Notes under the pieces: model-generated
What the model was told of the DNA's origin: nothing
Database searches by the model: none
The model's input: only the letters and a program-made list of their open reading frames with translations
In this document: positions 51,001-61,710 of the stretch, one piece after another
Layout of the letters: each line of letters begins with the position of its first letter
Numbering within the stretch: position 1 is the first letter of the stretch
Program-made: the position numbers and the translations under genes
Origin: Pagrus major
Taxonomy: Eukaryota; Chordata; Actinopteri; Spariformes; Sparidae
DNA: 64,000 bases
Reading direction: 5' to 3'
Assembly: GCF_040436345.1 (NCBI RefSeq)
Contig: NC_133219.1
Location: forward strand, 21,355,458-21,419,457

Positions 51001-52437
51001 CCTACTACAGTTTTACATGTTTTCACTAAGATCTTGTTGTTGAAGAAACTGATTTTGTGAGATTGTCCTGCTTTCCCTGGTTTGCTGTTCAAATGGAAGC
51101 TAATCAGACCAGCTGCTTATAATATAGACACCACCACAGCAGCACACTGACATTGTCTTTCCCTCCTCTCCCCTCTCTCCTCCTCTGGCAGCTGAAGCCA
51201 AAGAGGCAGCAGGAGAGCCCGGCCCGGGAGCTCAGGTCTCTCGTCAAAGAGCTGCGAGGGGTGATTTCGGAGAACCACAGACCACACACAGATAACAACG
51301 CCACTAGCAGCAGAAGGAGGTCTGCACCGGAGAGAGTGCACAGAACCACATTGTACGTTTGGCTCTGTTCCCACACACTGCAAGGATTAGCTTGGCTCTT
51401 AGGCAAGCTTAGGTCACATCTGAAAATCATGTGATGCTACTCAGTGAGCAGGAAGAGGGGGGGGGGGGAGATCCATATATGAGTGGTTCCAGTAATTGCA
51501 CTGTATGTCACTGCTTGTGCTGTAATATAGCTGTTGATTATGTATATGTATATGTGTGTATATAATATAATGTTGTGGACTCATATAATGTGATGATTTC
51601 TTGTAAAATGTCTAATTGTATTTTTTAATACTTCTCTGCCACCTACAGCAGTACTGACAAGGCTGAAGACATAAAAGCTGGCTCCAGATTTAGAAGAAAA
51701 ACCTGCGGCAGGTAGGGAGCGCGCCCAAACTACCTGAGTGTTTTTGTTTACATGCTCTTTGAATGACTTGCCTCGAAGCTACGAGATGATCACGCCACAC
51801 GCGACCTTTTAGCCCTCATGCAACATGCAAGGCCCCGTAAAGTGCTACAAGCTGTGTAATGTGATGTAATATGTGTCTGTTTGTGCATACACTGTGTACA
51901 GCGAGCCACATTTCCTGAGGACAGCCGAGCTGAACGGCAAAATAATCGCCAAGAGTGAGTTTTCAGAACTACTTTGTCATGCAATCCAACATCAACAATC
52001 CTTTTTCCCCAATATATTTCAGTTTGTTGTTACTCCCTTCATAAATGCAGTGTTCATTTGCCATACAAATAAGATGAGAACACAAGATAACATAAGATGA
52101 GAGCTGCAACGATTACTCAACAGAAAAATAACTGACATCTGTTTAAATGATTGATTAGTTGTCCATTCATTCATGGGCATTTTTACTATTTTCTTACATT
52201 CAGACATTCTAAAGACCATATAAATTGAGAAAATGATGTAATCAATAACAAAATAATCATTAGCTAAATTAAACACAACACAATGTGGAGTTTGAATATG
52301 TCATGCCTTTTGTAGGCCCTTTCATATCGAGTCCAGTGGCTGCAGCGAGGTCCACTTCCACCCTACAGCTTCTCTCACTGGGCCGAAGGTCACCCGTCCA
52401 CTCTCTCCTGACCTCTGACCCAATTAGCCAACAGTGA
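42077..52437 (+). CDS. ccdc158: Coiled-coil domain-containing protein 158
   Basis: Long coiled-coil protein of unknown molecular function. Exons: 42077-42206, 42329-42386, 42723-42871, 43141-43328, 43427-43542, 43621-43942, 44043-44086, 44840-44950, 45071-45152, 45461-45580, 46212-46406, 46554-46790, 46906-47074, 48470-48622, 48972-49084, 49387-49545, 50368-50460, 50639-50761, 51192-51352, 51649-51711, 51902-51954, 52316-52437. Together they give 986 aa in frame. Identity rests on blocks shared with human CCDC158 (1113 aa, from memory): LRSTLRTLEGADGHG, MQEKITARREQIDSLQGKIQ, SFADCQDFIQLQEQ, LKHALDLKEFQG, RELRSLVKELRGVI and SPVHSLLTSD. Heptad-like Leu/Glu/Gln-rich sequence runs from about residue 45 to 800. 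The N- and C-termini are Ser/Pro-rich. The donors after 45580 (GTGCTG) and 48622 (GTTAGA) are weak. Small alternative exons cannot be excluded. Confidence 0.92.
44105..44410. repeat. GCTGCAACTAA / CGATTAATCG family relic in CCDC158 intron 7
   Basis: TGATTGTTTAGTCAACTGAA at one end and ATTAGTCAGCTAATTGAGAA ... ACTTAATTGCAGCCC at the other give an almost full-length, diverged copy. Confidence 0.6.
47190..47450. repeat. GCTGCAACTAA family relic in CCDC158 intron 13
   Basis: Begins GGGGCTGCAACAAACCATCA, then TTCATTGTCGATTAGTCTGT, and includes CCCAAAGATATTCAGTTTAC. This is a recognisable copy of the abundant teleost family. Confidence 0.7.
47751..48020. mobile_element. Non-autonomous DNA element relic (GGACCCC / TTTGAGAACCACTG ends)
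   Basis: Starts near TTTCCAAAGTTTTTTCACCT and CAAGGACCCCTAAACTGAC, and ends GACCCCACTTTGAGAACCAC. The interior has CAATAAATGATTCCCC. Common percomorph element in CCDC158 intron 13, no coding capacity. Confidence 0.65.
51458..51469. repeat. Poly-G run
   Basis: An uninterrupted G run of about ten bases in a CCDC158 intron, a possible length-error site. Confidence 0.7.
52095..52280. repeat. GCTGCAACTAA family relic in CCDC158 intron 21
   Basis: GAGCTGCAACGATTACTCAA, then TGATTGATTAGTTGTCCATT and AATCAATAACAAAATAATCA. Confidence 0.6.
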
Positions 52438-53849
52438 CAGACACAACACTTCAGAGCTGAGGCTGGCTCCTCTTATCAGTGAGTTGTTAATATTGTACAT
52501 TATAAACACAGTTTATCATATCACTGAACACAGTAGAACAAATGTGATTTATTAAACTAAACAGTTTCATTTTTTTGTTAGAGGAAAAAGAATCCAGGAC
52601 ATCATGTTCCATGTGCAGTGATTATAAGATATGTGCTTACACTTGTGGGTTTTTTCTTCCAAGATACAGAATTAGCTGTATATTAATAAACTGTACACAA
52701 AAGTCAAATGCTAACACTTGATCAAGAACAAATGATGATAAGACAGACGGACAAACATTTTCTCACGTTGAACATATCATCAGCTGGAGCCACACACAAG
52801 TCTCAGACGTCAGGAGGATGTAATGAGGCAACTAAAATGCATTGCAGCAATAGAAGGTTCCTGTTACACTTGTCCTTCAGCACCTCACAGACTTCATCGT
52901 TTTCATAAAATTGTGTTTTGATTTATCATAATCTCTGTCATCCCATTCCTTAGAATTAATTTAATTACATTTTTTTTTGTCTTTCAAAAGGCTCCCAAGA
53001 TGAAGTTGGCGAAGAATGGTTTTATAAAATCACCAATCAGGCTTGTTTTTGTAATATATTGTTTAAATAAAGTTTTTTAAAAATGAATATGTTTGAGTTG
53101 TTATTTTGTAGAAGGAATCCAAATTTTGTTTTGCATAGTGTGGATGTGTACATACAGTGTTACAAGCATGATACAAATAGTAGGAATAGTTAGAAATAAT
53201 GCAGAATCTATAATGGCTGTTAATTTCAGGCAACAATCCAACTTAAAACCTCTGCTTACACACAGCACTTAAGTGTCCATGTTTCCTTACTGTACGCTGA
53301 AACAGACCCAACCTTCTGAGTTTCTGGTTCTTTTTCAAAAAAAGAATTACTGTGACTTACACACTTCCTTTTTTTGTTTTTACAGTGTGGTTTTAAACAG
53401 CATTTCCTGCTGTGAACTCATACACTGCTCTTTCGAAACCCCTCCTCTAAATGTATAGTCCTTGCCTTTTAACGTTAACAGACATAGTCCATTGTGGATT
53501 GGATAACTCCTGACAGCTAAGGTTACATACATCTGTTTCAGCTCCTCATTCTATCAACAAGACAATAATTGTCTTGAGATTTGGAGGCAGACGGTAGTGC
53601 TAATCTTATCACTTGTTGAAGTCCAGCTTTGGATTTTTCTAATCGGCAGCCATCAAAAATTATATTTAACTTTTATTTTTTGGCTTAGGATTCTGTAAAC
53701 TTCACTCTTTTTGTACTTTATTTGGCTCAAGGGCTTTTGAAATGTAACTGTCCAGTTTGTCTGTAGCTGTGACAGGATTTCATTCGTGTCCTGCGGAACT
53801 GATGGCGTCCTCCACTTGAATGGGGGAAGTCGGTGATGAAGAGTCACTG
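52438..53849. other. CCDC158 3' UTR and 3' flank of the minus-strand gene
   Basis: The best CCDC158 polyadenylation hexamer is AATAAA at 53066-53071. From the other side the unrecognised gene would end near 53655 (minus-strand AATAAA, complement at 53672-53677). Nothing else is recognised. Confidence 0.55.
53066..53071 (+). terminator. Candidate polyadenylation signal of CCDC158
   Basis: AATAAA 629 bases past the stop, with no earlier canonical hexamer seen. Confidence 0.45.
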
Positions 53850-54908
53850 TCAAAACTTCTCAGTAACATTTGTCTCTTCATCCTGCAACAGTCAAACATG
53901 AGTCCCATCATGTATCACAATTTTATTATTATATTCTTGTGTAAGGTCTGGCAAACAGTTAAACTAATGTGATCTTTTCACTTCCTTTGCTCTTACCGGT
54001 GAGGCAAACCATTTAGTGAAGAGCTTGGCAGCTGATGTCATGTCCTGATTGGCTCTCAGTTGGTTCACTGTGACCGTCTGGCCTTTCTTGATACCATTTC
54101 CTTTTATTTGTAGCACATAAGGGTTTCTGGGAGTTGGACTTTGGACCTTGGGGCTGCTGTAAAATATTTAAGATGTACTGTGTAGAGTTAATACAGACCA
54201 AATCTTGTATTTGTTTATTTTCCATAGCCAGATACTTTTGAATTGGGTATTGTGTCAAAGTAATGTAGATTATATTGATTCTACCAATCCACTTGCCAGT
54301 GTACTCACATTTTATTGTGTTTTGTTCCGCACACTTCTTCCTTACTTGGCTCTGTGTCTTCCTCATCTTCTCTTGTAGGCGTAGGAAGTGCAGAGGCGCT
54401 ACTTACGCACATGTCTGGATCCAAAACAGATACCACCTTATCAAATAACTGGATAGACATGAAGACACCATGTAAATGTGTTCTGATGCAGGATTTATTT
54501 TAATTCAGGCTTCATTCATTCATCTGCCTACTGGTGGCTTCAGGTGCTTCATCTCCCCTTACCTCTGGGGTCATGTGATCCTTATAGTGTGGGAACTTAA
54601 CTAGAGGATGCTGTTTGAGTTTTTCCTCCACAGCAGCCACATATTCTCTGCGAATCTGCTTTTGGATCATCTGCTTTGAGAAGCAGGCATGCTCTTTAGA
54701 CATGCACCTTCTCTGCTTTTGACTGGAGTTGTTGTTTGAAGTGTCATGGAAAATGACTGGTGAGACACCTATCTGGGCCCCTGATGGGACTGACGAGCAA
54801 TCACCGTAATCCTCGAGGCTCATGTTTACAAAACGGCAACAGCTGCTGACCGATGAAATCTTGTTTGTCTGTGCTTTAAGATACTTGGTCTGCAACCTCT
54901 CCTTGTAC
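53850..54908 (-). CDS. Unrecognised protein, 3' four exons
   Basis: Four minus-strand exons join in phase: 54908-54532, 54414-54309, 54156-53997, 53882-53850. The acceptors are CTCAG, TCCAG, TACAG and TGCAG. The internal donors are GTAGGC, GTGAGT and GTAAGA. The first visible exon starts YKERLQTKYL behind an acceptor, so at least one 5' exon is missing; I could not place it. About 225 aa are visible: a Ser-rich start, a basic helix (KQMIQKQIRREYVAAVEEKL) with HPLVKFPHYKDHM, an acidic stretch (TREDEEDTEPSKEEV), and NPYVLQIKGNGIKKGQTVTV near the end, closing EKF. An AATAAA on this strand near 53675 would end the transcript. I do not recognise the family. The VEEKLKQHPL segment faintly recalls FAM47 proteins, and FAM47E is near CCDC158 in human, but the rest does not match from memory. 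Confidence 0.6.
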
Positions 54909-57814
54909 CTGAGGATATACAAAACAATAAAAATAGAACTTTACTCATCTACTGAAGCATTTGAGTTGAACTTTGTAAAGCAATAAAAGTATATGACACA
55001 ATACAAGGATAATGAGTAACAGGTATGCTAATTTGAGAGAAAAAATGAAGGTAATGAAAGTTTTTCAAAATAGATGTAAATGAACATGGGTCATTGAAAG
55101 TGCTTGAATTTATAAATATTGTTCAAGAATAGAAATATCTCTTATTTTACAGGGTCAATATGTAAGAATTTTAGTTTAAAATAAAAAAAATGAATTCAAT
55201 TTCAAACAGATTGTGATAAAGTATAAAAAGACAGCTATGTATTGTGTTGCAGAGATATCTACATAAGTTAGCATGCTAACTAGCTACCCCCAGGCCTGAA
55301 AACCTCTTTCTCCCAGCAGTCCCAAGCTCCTGTTCTTGTGGTGTAAACACCAACACTCCCCTAGTCTGGCTAGCTGTATGGCCAACTGAGCTAAGAAGCT
55401 AACAATAGCTACAATCATGGACATATAAGCAGAAAACATTAAGCAGTTACTCTGGTGATATGTTGCCCCTATTTGTTGGTAGTATGAAGTCAACAGTTGG
55501 CCAGTTCTTGCAATTCCTGCACGTGCATCATTGTTTCAGGTGTACCTTGCAAGCAAGTGAGAAAGCTCATGTTAAGTGAACCTTAAACACGGTATGTAAT
55601 TTCTGCTGCTAAGCTCTCAATCAAATATCTCCAATCACTTATCCCATTAATTTGTGTCCATATAAACTGATAAATATATAATTAATTAAAAGACAAAAGT
55701 CAAACACCTTACAAGATTTTGACATGTTGAAGTGGAGACAACCGGCTTTTACTTCACTTTGACTTTTAGCATGAGCAGACTTTCACTGCACTTGAGTATT
55801 TTCCATTTTTGAGGAAGGGGTTGACTGTGTGTCAGCCACACATACAGTACTGCACGTTGCTCTCTTGAGTTGTCTTTTTATATCCTCCTTTATGTTTTGC
55901 CAGTTGGACGCTCAGCTATACTCGGTGAAGATCAGGCGCTGTGTCGTATCTCTGACAAAAAGTAGATGATAAGACAATTTATATTCTCTATCGAGGGCCT
56001 CTTGGACATAAATCAGGCTACTTTGATGTGTCGTCTCTTCATATTGTTTCACAATTGGGTTTTTCTGTTGGTATCTCGTAGATGGATAGCACTGTGCATG
56101 GTGTTCTTTTTGTGTTTGGACTTTATGATCCTTAAACGACATTTACTCCTTGAACACTCTTATCGTCTTTCTAAACTTGAACAGTTTTTGTAAGACAACC
56201 CGACATTAGCTCATTGTGATATCATATTTTGCAGCGGTGCATTTTGAAATCAAGTCAAGCGTTTTGTTTCTTCTTGAGAGAAACTAAAGTAGCCTCTGCA
56301 TTTTTAGCTGTTTCTACCAGATTCAGTAACAGTCTGCAATGACACACTGTTTCCTCCTAGAAGTTAAACTTTAAGGTAGCATTAGTTGCAGCTCTATTCA
56401 AACCATATCCAAGTATGGTCGGAGATTTGATTTCTGATCAGCAATAGAGACTTTTTACAGAATAGGATTATCACGTTTAGGAAAACCACTCAAGGAGGTT
56501 ACATTTTCACCATTGTCCATTTGTTGGTTGGTTTTTTCTCTCTTTCTTTAACATTGTTTCACATTTTTGTTAATGTCTCAGGGGCAAAATGATGACGTAT
56601 GGCCTAATTTAGCTGGACTCTTTAGACTTAGCTATCCGTCTCTTTCTGTCCCTATATACATCTTTGGGTGTATGTGGGCAATGCTACAAATAAATGAGCA
56701 GGACTGTTTCTTACCGAGATGGGATCTTTAAATGATTTTAGCATGAATACTGACCACTTCTGTTTCAGTCATCTCAGTTTTTGTTGATAATGCTTCTGGC
56801 TCAACTGCACATTCTTTTGCACTGTTGTATGTTTGAGGAGTTCAAAATACTAACAGTGTATTTTTGTTCTTCTTGTCTCTTTGACTTTGCCTCTCCGCTT
56901 GGCTGGCAGAGGGTGTTATATCAGAGTGTTCAGGGCTCATCTCAAAGGTATTTAAATCTTAAACCAGAGTAGGGGGTGGAGCAGCTGCCTTCCCTCTCCT
57001 CAACAGAAAAAATACTTCAGCCTGTACCAAGTACTGTGGGTCTATATGAAGCAGCTCAGTGACCATTTAAATAGCAGTCTCTGCATGCCTTACAGGATAT
57101 ACTCCAACATGTTTATCTTATCTATTCCTGCCTCTCCCTTTTCCTTCTTCTCTGAATTCTAAGTATTTATGACCTGCCCTGATTTCCTTCTAATTCTACG
57201 TACTCAGATGGATTCACTTCAGGTTGCAAGTTATAACCCATGACATTTTCAAGTACATTCTGACACAAGCTCAAATGTTTTTTAATTATGTTAATATAGG
57301 CTTACATAGGCTGTGTATATTAAGCCCCCAAAAGAAAGACCTGACTTACCAAGGGAAGATGGGCTGACTGTTTTTTGACTCCATTCCTTTTTATCAGTAG
57401 GTTGTTTTTTATATAATTTTCTGTTTTAGAAAACAGAAATAGACTTTTTCTTCAGTAAAGTTCCATTTGCAAGGCTCGACAGTCAACCTGGCTCATGGCC
57501 TGTTCCCAAGTTTGTTTTTTGGTAACCATGCCAACAGCGGGGGATGTTGGGAGGAGGGTAGGGTTTTACGTGGAAACAAGTGGACAGTTAATTGTTTTAC
57601 ATTAAATCAAACGCATAAAGACATCTTTACGTTCGGGTAGTATTGGCAAAGCAGTAACACATCTTGTTAAAGAAATACACATTAATTTTAAATAGAAGTT
57701 TAAATTTAAATCAGTGCTATTCTCTCACTATGGTATGTATGGACTTTATATAGTGTAGATATAGTTAGAGTATAGATAGCCAAGGCGCACAGTGACAAAT
57801 TGTGAGTAGTGATA
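54909..57814. other. Spacer upstream of the unrecognised gene
   Basis: It should contain the missing 5' exon(s) of the minus-strand gene. The part 55146-55720 looks like a repeat. A minus-strand frame at 55912-56142 and its antisense partner are open but show no family features. The rest is AT-rich and unassigned. Confidence 0.45.
55146..55720. repeat. Probable MITE relic
   Basis: Starts TTTTACAGGGTCAATATGTA, contains GTTAGCATGCTAACTAGCTA, and ends near CAAACACCTTACAAG. The ends are roughly inverted around a TTACAGGGT/ACACCTTAC core. This style is common in percomorphs. Boundaries are approximate. Confidence 0.4.
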
Positions 57815-58025
57815 TTCAGGGGTGGAAGAAATACTGAGAAATATTTAAGTTTGCTGGAGTAAAAGTTGTAATAGGCCTACCATGGGAAAATACTGCACTG
57901 CAATAAAGCTGTCACATAAATGTAGTGGAGTAAAAGTAGAAAGTAGAATAAAATGGAAATACTTAAAATGTCCTCTTAAGTAAAGTACTTGAGTAATTGT
58001 ACTTAGTCACATTCTACCACTGGTG
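57815..58025. repeat. AAATGTAGTGGAGT family element
   Basis: GGGGTGGAAGAAATACTGAG on the left, AAATGTAGTGGAGTAAAAGT inside, and GTACTTAGTCACATTCTACC ACTG on the right. The outermost ~10 bases form imperfect inverted ends. Confidence 0.65.
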
Positions 58026-58429
58026 ATATCTGCTTACATCTAAGTGCATTTACAGTGTTTAACTATGTGGTTACAGCTGTTGTGTGGTTTGAGTGACAGT
58101 CACTATTATATAATGAAAATAATTAACATAACTTAACCAGAAGAAGCAATGTTAAAGTATATATATGAGCCAGGCTGTTTCTCTCATCTTACAGAATGAG
58201 TGCATGAGCGAGGAACACAAATAGAAAAAATTATAGTCATAAAACAGAATCAAATAATCTGTTCTGTGTGACTGTCTGAGCACTAGGGGGCTCTCCTTGT
58301 TAGAAAATTTGCGGTTGAGGTTATGCCATCCTGAACCAGAGCCAATGCCAACATCATCTCTTATCACGGTTGATAAAAACCTTTGATTGTTGAAAGATAC
58401 TTCTTAAATATGACCTAATTTCAGCAGTG

Positions 58430-58860
58430 GAATATGTATGTAAGTACTTTACTAAAGTGGGAACAAATCAATGTACATATACTTCACAGGTAAAAGCCCT
58501 AAAAGTGCATAGACCTAAGTATTATCAGATATGTGCTTAAAGTATCTAAGTAAAGGTACTCATGTGTTATGTACATATTCCCTACTGTTTAAGCAGAATG
58601 TAAAAGCTGTAGCTGGTTGAAGTGGAGCTAATTTTAACAGCCTTTGTGTACTTCTACTTAAACTTCTTTTTACATTTTAAAGCATATTTCTTTTAAAACG
58701 AGTCTCAATCTGCACAGAAAAGTGAAAAAAAAAACATTCACACAGTTTCTTGTATTAACATCAAATAAAATGGAAATACTAAAGTAAAACACAATCACCT
58801 CAAATTTGTAGATATAGTACTTGAGTGAATGCGCTTATATTCCCGGAAGATACTCGAGAC
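58430..58860. repeat. Diverged second copy of the AGTACTTAAGTA-rich family
   Basis: CAGTGGAATATGTATGTAAG, then AAGTATCTAAGTAAAGGTAC and AGATATAGTACTTGAGTGAA. Confidence 0.45.
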
Positions 58861-60973
58861 AAATTATGACAACATAGACAGTGATGTTGTTGTGTTGACT
58901 GGACCGAATCACATGTCATTCCCTTTGGGGCCGATGAATTAACTAATTAGCCTGAGTTCAGGTCCCCGGACTCTCCCGCTGTTCAAACACTGGGGGAAAC
59001 ACTGCAGGGACAGAGGGACCACTGTTTCCCTTTTTTCAACGGTGGTGATCCCTATTTATAGCAACAAACTAACTTAGTAAACAGTTTCAATGCAGTCAGT
59101 GAACTGTCTAATGCGCCATGTCAGTTTGTTTGCCAGCGACATGGCTGGCCTGAATGCAGCCACAAAACAGTGACATTTGAATGCACACTTGAGAATTGAA
59201 ACCCTCACAGCTTCGATTCTTTGTGTACTCTGTATTAAGTCTAGTGGAATTAACCAAAAAGATCCTGTTTTTGATGGAGCAGGAGCACCTGTTGAATTAA
59301 AGACAACACATTTCCAAAAGCTTTATTTTTATGATTCTTTATTCTTCATTCAGGTTGTAGTCATAAATCAAATCCAATAAATATGCAGCATTTTAAAAAA
59401 ACGTGAAGAATTCAAGGCCAGAATGAATTTGTTTATCACTCCAGTCGTCTTCCTCGTGCTGTCACAGGACTGTCAAGAGGTGCTGACGTGATGCAGCAGC
59501 AACACTTCTCTATGAATGGATAATGTAGTCCTGTTGCATCAGCATGGCGGCATTTCTCGGAGGAATTTCCAACTTTTAAATCGAAGATGGAACTTCCCAC
59601 ATGTGACTCTGCGGCTCCTAACAAAGTGTTTTAGCAGCTTTCTCCCACATACCAAAGTCAGACTGGGGTGACATACAGTGACCTGCAAAGGCCAAGTGTC
59701 ATGTTAGGCGTTTCCTTTCTTCTTCTCCATGAACTGCTGGTGACCTGAATTAAAAAATGCCGCGAGATATACTTTATTTGTTGGGATTTGAACCCTTTCA
59801 GTCTGTGTGAAAGTGCCATCTTGGGCCTGCTGTTGCCATATAAGTACAGAAAATAAGCTTTTTACAAGCAGCAAATTAAATTCTTTGGCTGCAGTTGTTT
59901 AATGTTTTTATTCCTTAAATGAACAGCTCTACCTGGCCTTCTAAGGAATTTGAAAATTCTGCCATGCTTGGGCCAGTAAAGGTGATTTATTCCCGCCTGG
60001 ATAAACTCAAACACACATGCTATGAACACGGCCGCCTTTGATCTTGAAAGTTTACATTTTTTAGATGCAGTTTTCGGGCATACGTGCTCACAAGGAGATC
60101 TACATCCGTTCAGAAATAGTTTTATTCTTTGCCATTGTCTCATTTTCTCATCTATCTATTTGACTGCAGCGAGGAAACGCCTAAAACTGTGTTTAAAGGT
60201 TCCACCTTTCTTTCCTCTTCAGAAGGATTTCCTTCTCATGCATCCTGATGCATAAATATTGAAATACGACACCTGTGTAATTGGTCATTGTCTTCAGACT
60301 GCTCTCTAAATGGTTGCATGAAGATGGCCTGACTTGGGAAAGCTCAGCCCCTTTGGAAGAAAAAAAAAAACTGAGGGTAAATATTAGGACGTGGATGACT
60401 TCAGGGCGTTTCATTTGCTGATGTGTGATCAGTGCAGAAGTAGTGAATAAATAGAATCAAGAACAAATCCAATTTTGATGCATAAACCAATCCAAAATGA
60501 TGGTAATCATTTAGATTTATTATTTCAGTATATTTGCATGTATCTCATCCATAAATTTTAACAGTAAAAGGAAGCCACTGTTGATTATTTGTTTAGTGAC
60601 GTGCATTCTTGTGTTTGTTTATTTACACCACACATGCAAAATAAAATAAATTAAAAAAGAAAAAAAACAAAGCGACAGGACGACTTTAATTTTCCTCAAG
60701 AGACTTTTTTACATCTCATAAGCAGGAATAGTACAATCGGGGGAAACTGGTGCAATACACAGGAAATGTTTTTGTTTATGGTCAAATCAGAGAGCTTGGC
60801 AGCACGCTGGCTTTCCAGTACAAAAAGAGTTTACTGACGTTTTAAAACAGTCTTGTACTTGTAGGATGTTGAGCAACTGTAGAAAACAATACACCGAAGA
60901 GGATGTCCAATAATTCCTAACACGCCACCAGTATATGGCACAAACAGTCAAGGTTATGACCCCACTTGCCTGG
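58861..60973. other. Unassigned intergenic sequence
   Basis: No exon, RNA gene or clear repeat could be supported. Short open frames on both strands (59177-59380, 59862-60143, 60022-60255) overlap one another and show no domain or splice context. Confidence 0.5.
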
Positions 60974-61340
60974 GTTAAGGTGCACTATGTAGTTTTGGCA
61001 AAGAAATTTCATCAGAAAAGAAAAATCTTCACTGACTGATTGTTTTATACTTACACACTAAATAAACAAACTAAATTAACTCTCTTCGTGTTCATGACTG
61101 AATAAACTGAATAAACAAACTAACCTTAAAGGACAACACAATTTCATACTGTTTTACGACCCTGCCACCTTTCTAGCTTCAAACAGTGTTCTGGGGACCT
61201 TATTTTCCTCAGAGAACAGCTTGTTTATTCAGTTATGGAAAAAAAAATATCTGAATTGGTATTATTAGCTCATCAATATTGTACATATAAAATTCTGAGT
61301 TTGAATTTCTTCTCCAAAACTACATAGTGCGCCTTTAATG
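60974..61340. mobile_element. MITE with GCACTATGTAGTTTTGG inverted ends, copy 2
   Basis: The left end is TTAAGGTGCACTATGTAGTT and the right end AACTACATAGTGCGCCTTTA. The interior is the reverse complement of the copy at 35751-36086 in order, including CCTGCCACCTTTCTAGCTTC and AGAACAGCTTGTTTATTCAG. It has an extra short internal duplication of GAATAAACAAACTAA. No coding capacity. Confidence 0.75.
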
Positions 61341-61409
61341 TTTGTTTTTGTATAGTTATTTTAGTGTATTGCACTGCTAACTCTGTTTAAGTAACTACTT
61401 GTTGATAAG

Positions 61410-61710
61410 TTGGGCCAAAATTAACATCTGTTTTCATTATTGATCAACCAGAGCAATATTTTTTAATTGAAAATGTTTCATTAGTCATTAAAAACTGTCC
61501 ATCACAATTTCACACAGCTCAAGGTGACATTTTAAATAGTTTATTTTGTCCCAACAGCAGTCTAAAAGCCAATGATATTCACTTTATAAATATATAAACC
61601 CGAGAAAAGCTGCAGATTCTCACCTCTGGAAAGCTAAAACTAGAGAATGTTTGATGATTAACTCTAAAAAATGAATCAATTATCAAATTATTGCCATTGA
61701 TTTTTGTTTA
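61410..61710. repeat. GCTGCAACTAA / CGATTAATCG family relic
   Basis: TTTTCATTATTGATCAACCA at one side, and CCAACAGCAGTCTAAAAGCC followed by TGAATCAATTATCAAATTAT at the other. Confidence 0.55.
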
